This document shows positions 12,943-16,089 of a DNA stretch of 16,089 nucleotides, one piece after another (position 1 is the stretch's first letter; each line of letters begins with the position of its first letter). This DNA is from an uncultured Ruminococcus sp. GTDB lineage: Bacteria; Bacillota; Clostridia; Oscillospirales; Acutalibacteraceae. Below the pieces are notes generated by a model. It ran no database searches. It worked only from the letters and a program-made list of their open reading frames with translations, and was not told the origin of the DNA. The translations under genes and the position numbers were made by a program. Where the stretch lies: contig CACXHC010000014.1 in the NCBI GenBank assembly GCA_902767285.1, positions 1 through 16,089 on the forward strand. Direction: 5' to 3'.

Positions 12943-14162
12943 ATAATTATGATGTCGTTGTTCTTGGCGGAGGTGCCGGCGGTCTTTTTGCTGCGGCGAA
13001 TCTCAATTGCGGAAAAGTCGCCGTTATTGAGAAAGAACGCAAGCTCGGCAGAAAACTTCTTGCTACGGGCAACGGAAGGTGTAATCTTACAAATCTTGAT
13101 ATGCAGACGAAATATTATAATTTCTCTGCGAGAGATTTTATTGAAAAAATTATATTGAAGGAACCTTCACAAAAACTAATCGAAGATTTCCGCAAAATGG
13201 GGCTTCTGTGCAGACCCGATTCCGAAGGCAGAGTTTATCCTTACTCAAATCAGGCGATTTCGGTTGTTGATGTTCTTGTTTCAAAGTGCGAAAAATCGGG
13301 AGTCGAGTTTATAACGGATACACGAATAAACGAAATATCGCCGAAAAATGGCGGTTTTGAGCTTGTTTCAGATAAAGGGATATTCTTTTGCAAAAAGCTG
13401 ATTTTGGCTTGTGGCGGAAAAGTCCAAAAGAATTTGGGTTCGGACGGTTCATCATACATATTCGCAAATCAGTTGGGGATTGCGTGCAGTTCTGTTTTTC
13501 CAAGCTTGGGGGCTGTTCCCGTTGACGATAAGGACATCGCACAGGCGAAAGGAGTACGAACATCAGCCAAAATTTCGGTTTTGGGTGATGGAAATATTCT
13601 TCATACCGAGGTTGGCGAACTCCAAATCAACGAAAAAAATATTTCGGGGATTTGTGTTTTTCAGTTATCAAGATATGTTTCGGAATATTATGCGAATCAA
13701 TCGCAGTACCGAAATATCAAAATTGCTGTTGATTTTGCTCCCGATATTTCGTTTGACGAACTTGTTCGATATTTTGGAACAAAAAAATCCTCGGAAGATG
13801 TTTTTGAAGGATTTCTCAACAAAAAATTAGGCTCATATTTGATAAAAAAATCGGGAATAAAGAATTTTTCGGCGAAAGACAGCGAACGTCTTGCCAAAAT
13901 CGTGAAAAAATGTGTGTTTGATCCTTCGGGGACGATTGGCGAAAATTCCGCACAGGTTACGGCGGGTGGAATCGAACTCGGCGAGATTAACGAAAATTTC
14001 CGCTCCCGAAAATATAAAAATCTGTATATCATAGGTGAGGCACTCAACGTTGATGGTATGTGCGGAGGGTATAATCTGCATTTTGCCTTCGCAAGCGGAA
14101 AAATTTGTGCCGATGATATAAATTCTAAAAGGAAAAATAATGATAAGAATAAACGAAATTAA
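12939..14162 (+). CDS. HI0933-family NAD(P)/FAD-dependent oxidoreductase (YhiN/BaiN type)
   Basis: This 407-residue flavoprotein has an N-terminal Rossmann FAD motif GGGAGG (10-15) with Glu31 at the end of the second strand, followed by GRKLLATGNGRCNLTN (37-52), the strongest signature of this family. Near the C-terminus, GEALNVDGMCGGYNLHFAFASG closes the FAD site. Family members include BaiN, implicated in bile-acid metabolism in Clostridium scindens, but most are uncharacterised and the substrate cannot be read from sequence. It starts 4 bases inside the end of the COG2426 gene without a strong ribosome site of its own. It overlaps the next gene by 23 bases, consistent with one operon. Confidence 0.92.
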   Translation: MNNYDVVVLGGGAGGLFAAANLNCGKVAVIEKERKLGRKLLATGNGRCNLTNLDMQTKYYNFSARDFIEKIILKEPSQKLIEDFRKMGLLCRPDSEGRVYPYSNQAISVVDVLVSKCEKSGVEFITDTRINEISPKNGGFELVSDKGIFFCKKLILACGGKVQKNLGSDGSSYIFANQLGIACSSVFPSLGAVPVDDKDIAQAKGVRTSAKISVLGDGNILHTEVGELQINEKNISGICVFQLSRYVSEYYANQSQYRNIKIAVDFAPDISFDELVRYFGTKKSSEDVFEGFLNKKLGSYLIKKSGIKNFSAKDSERLAKIVKKCVFDPSGTIGENSAQVTAGGIELGEINENFRSRKYKNLYIIGEALNVDGMCGGYNLHFAFASGKICADDINSKRKNNDKNKRN

Positions 14163-15750
14163 ATTGCCTCTCGATTATACTCACGAAATTTTAGTCAAAT
14201 TATGTGCAAAGGCTTTGAGGATAAGCGAAAACGCAATAAAAAATATTTATCTTCAAAAAAGAAGTATAGACGCTCGCTCCAAAGACAATATTATATTTAC
14301 GGCGAATGTTGATGTTGAATTATCCGAGTCTGATGAAAATTTGGTTTTGCGTAAAAACAAATCAACCAAAATATTCAAAACGAAAAAATTTGTTTACGAG
14401 ATTCCAAAAACGAAGCCTCTTGAAAAACGTCCGATAGTTGTTGGAGCCGGCCCCGCCGGACTTTTTGCGGCTCTGACGCTTGCGAAATCGGGGCAAAGAC
14501 CGATTCTTATAGAGCGGGGAAAGAGTGTTGATGACCGCACAAAAGATGTGGATTTGTTCTGGAACGGCGGAAATTTGGATCCGGACAGCAACGTACAGTT
14601 CGGCGAAGGCGGTGCGGGGGCTTTTTCTGACGGCAAACTCAACACAGGCACAAAAAACCCGTTAATAAGAACCGTTCTTGAGGAGCTTGTGGCACATGGT
14701 TCGCCCGAAGAAATTCTGTATAATGCAAAACCGCACATCGGCACGGACAAGCTGAAACCAACCGTAAAATCTATTCGAAATGACATTATATCTCACGGCG
14801 GAGAAGTGCGATTTAGCTGCAAGCTCACAAAAATCAACGTAAAAAACGATTGTGTTCAGTCAATCGAAATCGAGAGTCCGAACGGAACAGAAATTATCGA
14901 AACCGACAACGTTATTTTGGCACTCGGACACAGTGCGAGAGATACTTTCGAAATGCTGAAAAATATCGGAATAGCCATGCAGGCGAAGCCATTTTCGGTA
15001 GGTGTCAGAATAGAGCATCTTCAAAAAAACATAAACAAATCGCAGTACGGAAAATTTTGGGATTCGCCGTATCTCGGGGCGGCTGACTACAAGCAGAGTG
15101 TTCACCTGTCGAACGACAGAGGCGTGTATACATTTTGTATGTGTCCGGGAGGATATGTCGTTGCGGCGGCGAGCGAACAAAACACGGTAGTCACAAACGG
15201 CATGAGCGAGTTTGCCCGTGACGGAGCAAATGCCAACAGTGCGGTTTTGGTTGGTGTATCGCCTGACGATTTCGGCAGTGATGATATTCTTGCCGGAGTG
15301 GAATTTCAGCGAAAAATCGAGAAATCGGCATTTATCGCAGGCGGCGGAGATTATTACGCACCTGTTCAGCGAGTGGCGGATTTTCTCAACAATAAAAAAA
15401 CAACATCATTAGGCGAAGTCCTTCCTACATACAGACCGGGGTATAGATTTGCCCAAGTGAGCGATTATCTTCCGCAATTCGCAGCCGAAAGCATCAAACA
15501 AGCATTAAGCACATTTGATAAGCGTATTCACGGTTTTGTCAACGGAGATTCTATTCTCACGGGAGCGGAAACGAGGTCGAGCAGTCCTGTCAGAATCCTG
15601 CGTGGCGAGGATTATCAGTCACTCAATATAAAGGGCGTCTATCCCTGCGGAGAGGGTGCCGGCTATGCCGGAGGTATCGTTTCCGCCGCCGTTGACGGAA
15701 TCCGGGCAGCAAGCACTGTTATCGGGCTTTCTTGGGGAAACCTTTTTTGA
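14140..15750 (+). CDS. COG2509-type FAD-dependent protein
   Basis: This 536-residue protein has an N-terminal ferredoxin-like region of about 95 residues, then the FAD Rossmann motif VGAGPAGLFAALTLA (101-115) with Glu125. The family signature SNVQFGEGGAGAFSDGKL is at 150-167, and a C-terminal PCGEGAGYAGGIVSAAVDGIRAA closes the FAD site. It is likely an oxidoreductase of unknown substrate, cytosolic. The ribosome site AAAAGGAAAAAT lies inside the preceding gene, which it overlaps by 23 bases. The last residues (about IGLSWGNLF) and the TGA stop are encoded by the composite repeat B, and the stop codon spans the tip of its first hairpin. The natural C-terminus was therefore probably replaced or extended by the repeat; the catalytic core is unaffected. 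Confidence 0.9.
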   Translation: MIRINEIKLPLDYTHEILVKLCAKALRISENAIKNIYLQKRSIDARSKDNIIFTANVDVELSESDENLVLRKNKSTKIFKTKKFVYEIPKTKPLEKRPIVVGAGPAGLFAALTLAKSGQRPILIERGKSVDDRTKDVDLFWNGGNLDPDSNVQFGEGGAGAFSDGKLNTGTKNPLIRTVLEELVAHGSPEEILYNAKPHIGTDKLKPTVKSIRNDIISHGGEVRFSCKLTKINVKNDCVQSIEIESPNGTEIIETDNVILALGHSARDTFEMLKNIGIAMQAKPFSVGVRIEHLQKNINKSQYGKFWDSPYLGAADYKQSVHLSNDRGVYTFCMCPGGYVVAAASEQNTVVTNGMSEFARDGANANSAVLVGVSPDDFGSDDILAGVEFQRKIEKSAFIAGGGDYYAPVQRVADFLNNKKTTSLGEVLPTYRPGYRFAQVSDYLPQFAAESIKQALSTFDKRIHGFVNGDSILTGAETRSSSPVRILRGEDYQSLNIKGVYPCGEGAGYAGGIVSAAVDGIRAASTVIGLSWGNLF

Positions 15751-15767
15751 AAAAAAGGTTTCCCCAA
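15732..15767. repeat. Composite repeat B, hairpin 1 (overlaps the gene end)
   Basis: The palindrome pairs 15732-15748 with 15751-15767 (TTGGGGAAACCTTTTTT and its complement, centre GA). It is followed by AAACCCCTTCCAAAAAACTTTT, as in repeat A. The left arm is coding sequence of the COG2509-type gene, and the TGA stop is 15748-15750. Confidence 0.85.
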
Positions 15768-15862
15768 ACCCCTTCCAAAAAACTTTTAATTAATTATTAT
15801 ATGGATCGGATTTTATGTGCGTGAGTTTTTGCTTTCTAAAAAATATTTACTAAAGGTTATAG

Positions 15863-15902
15863 CAACAAATCTGACTGCGTACTTGTGCAGTCAGATTTGT
15901 TG
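15863..15902. terminator. Composite repeat B, hairpin 2 (terminator-like)
   Basis: A 16-bp stem pairs 15863-15878 with 15887-15902, loop GTACTTGT. It matches hairpin 2 of repeat A with a compensated C:G to T:A change and a divergent loop. The right arm is T-rich, but the T-run is inside the stem. It lies 112 bases after the stop of the operon. Confidence 0.75.
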
Positions 15903-15964
15903 GCGGTAAAAGGAAGTTAAATACAAAGTAATAATTTACCTTACATTTACAAAAAGTTTTTTTG

Positions 15965-15988
15965 CTTCTTTTTTTTCAAAAAAAGAAG
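15965..15988. repeat. Composite repeat B, hairpin 3 (family-3 palindrome, first copy)
   Basis: An 11-bp stem pairs 15965-15975 with 15978-15988, centre TC. It is preceded by AAAAAGTTTTTTTG, exactly as at 108-121, and followed by AGAAAAAAAGCCCGC. Confidence 0.8.
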
Positions 15989-16045
15989 AGAAAAAAAGCC
16001 CGCTACAACGCAAAGCATATCGAACACGAATTAAAGTTTTTTTTG

Positions 16046-16071
16046 CTTCTTTTTTTTTCAAAAAAAAGAAG
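16046..16071. repeat. Family-3 palindrome, second tandem copy at the window end
   Basis: A 12-bp stem pairs 16046-16057 with 16060-16071, centre TC. It is preceded by AATTAAAGTTTTTTTTG and followed by AAGAAAAAAAG. It is almost identical to 10762-10787. The period from the preceding copy is 81-82 bases. The remaining sequence 15768-16089 holds no gene that I can support. Confidence 0.8.
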
Positions 16072-16089
16072 AAGAAAAAAAGAAGTTGA

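Overview
The window looks like chromosomal DNA from a low-GC, spore-forming Clostridia, most likely a gut Oscillospiraceae/Ruminococcaceae-type bacterium. The reasons are an alpha/beta-type small acid-soluble spore protein gene, AGGAGG-type ribosome sites with several TTG starts, sigma-A-like promoters, and many A/T-rich palindromic intergenic repeats. The genus assignment is inference; the repeats remind me of [Eubacterium] siraeum-like genomes, but I cannot test this. I see no rRNA, CRISPR array, phage genes or intact transposase.

Layout. Positions 1-199 hold a 65-bp direct repeat with GC and AT hairpins, downstream of a leftward DUF1015-family gene (181-1461). The 519-bp gap 1462-1980 carries two divergent promoters and an insertion-like block: a palindromic REP-like element, then a stretch matching the right end (omega-RNA region) of an IS200/IS605-IS1341 transposon with no tnpB. 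Next is an unrecognised two-domain protein with a Gln/Pro-rich linker (1981-3255). Then come tRNA-Ser(GGA) and tRNA-Leu(CAA) with a strong terminator, and the overlapping pair luxS-mtnN (activated methyl cycle and AI-2). From 4885 to 7511 lie two paralogous leucine-rich-repeat lipoproteins with acidic tails. They are followed by an S66 LD-carboxypeptidase and a large polytopic membrane protein that resembles GT-C glycosyltransferases, so this block reads as a cell-surface region.

Positions 10552-10800 hold a composite three-hairpin repeat, followed by a cytidylate-kinase-like gene and a bidirectional terminator. Two leftward genes (SASP, VanZ-like) come next. A rightward operon of three overlapping genes (COG2426 membrane protein, HI0933-type flavoprotein, COG2509-type FAD protein) fills 12445-15750. 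A second copy of the composite repeat (15721-16089) ends the window, and its first hairpin supplies the stop codon of the last gene.

How the genes work together: mtnN and luxS catalyse consecutive steps on S-adenosylhomocysteine, and their overlap implies coupled translation. The LRR lipoproteins, LD-carboxypeptidase and membrane protein all act at the envelope, but a joint pathway is not shown. The most interesting non-coding items are the orphan omega-RNA-like segment in the leader of the unknown gene and the covarying dispersed hairpin family.
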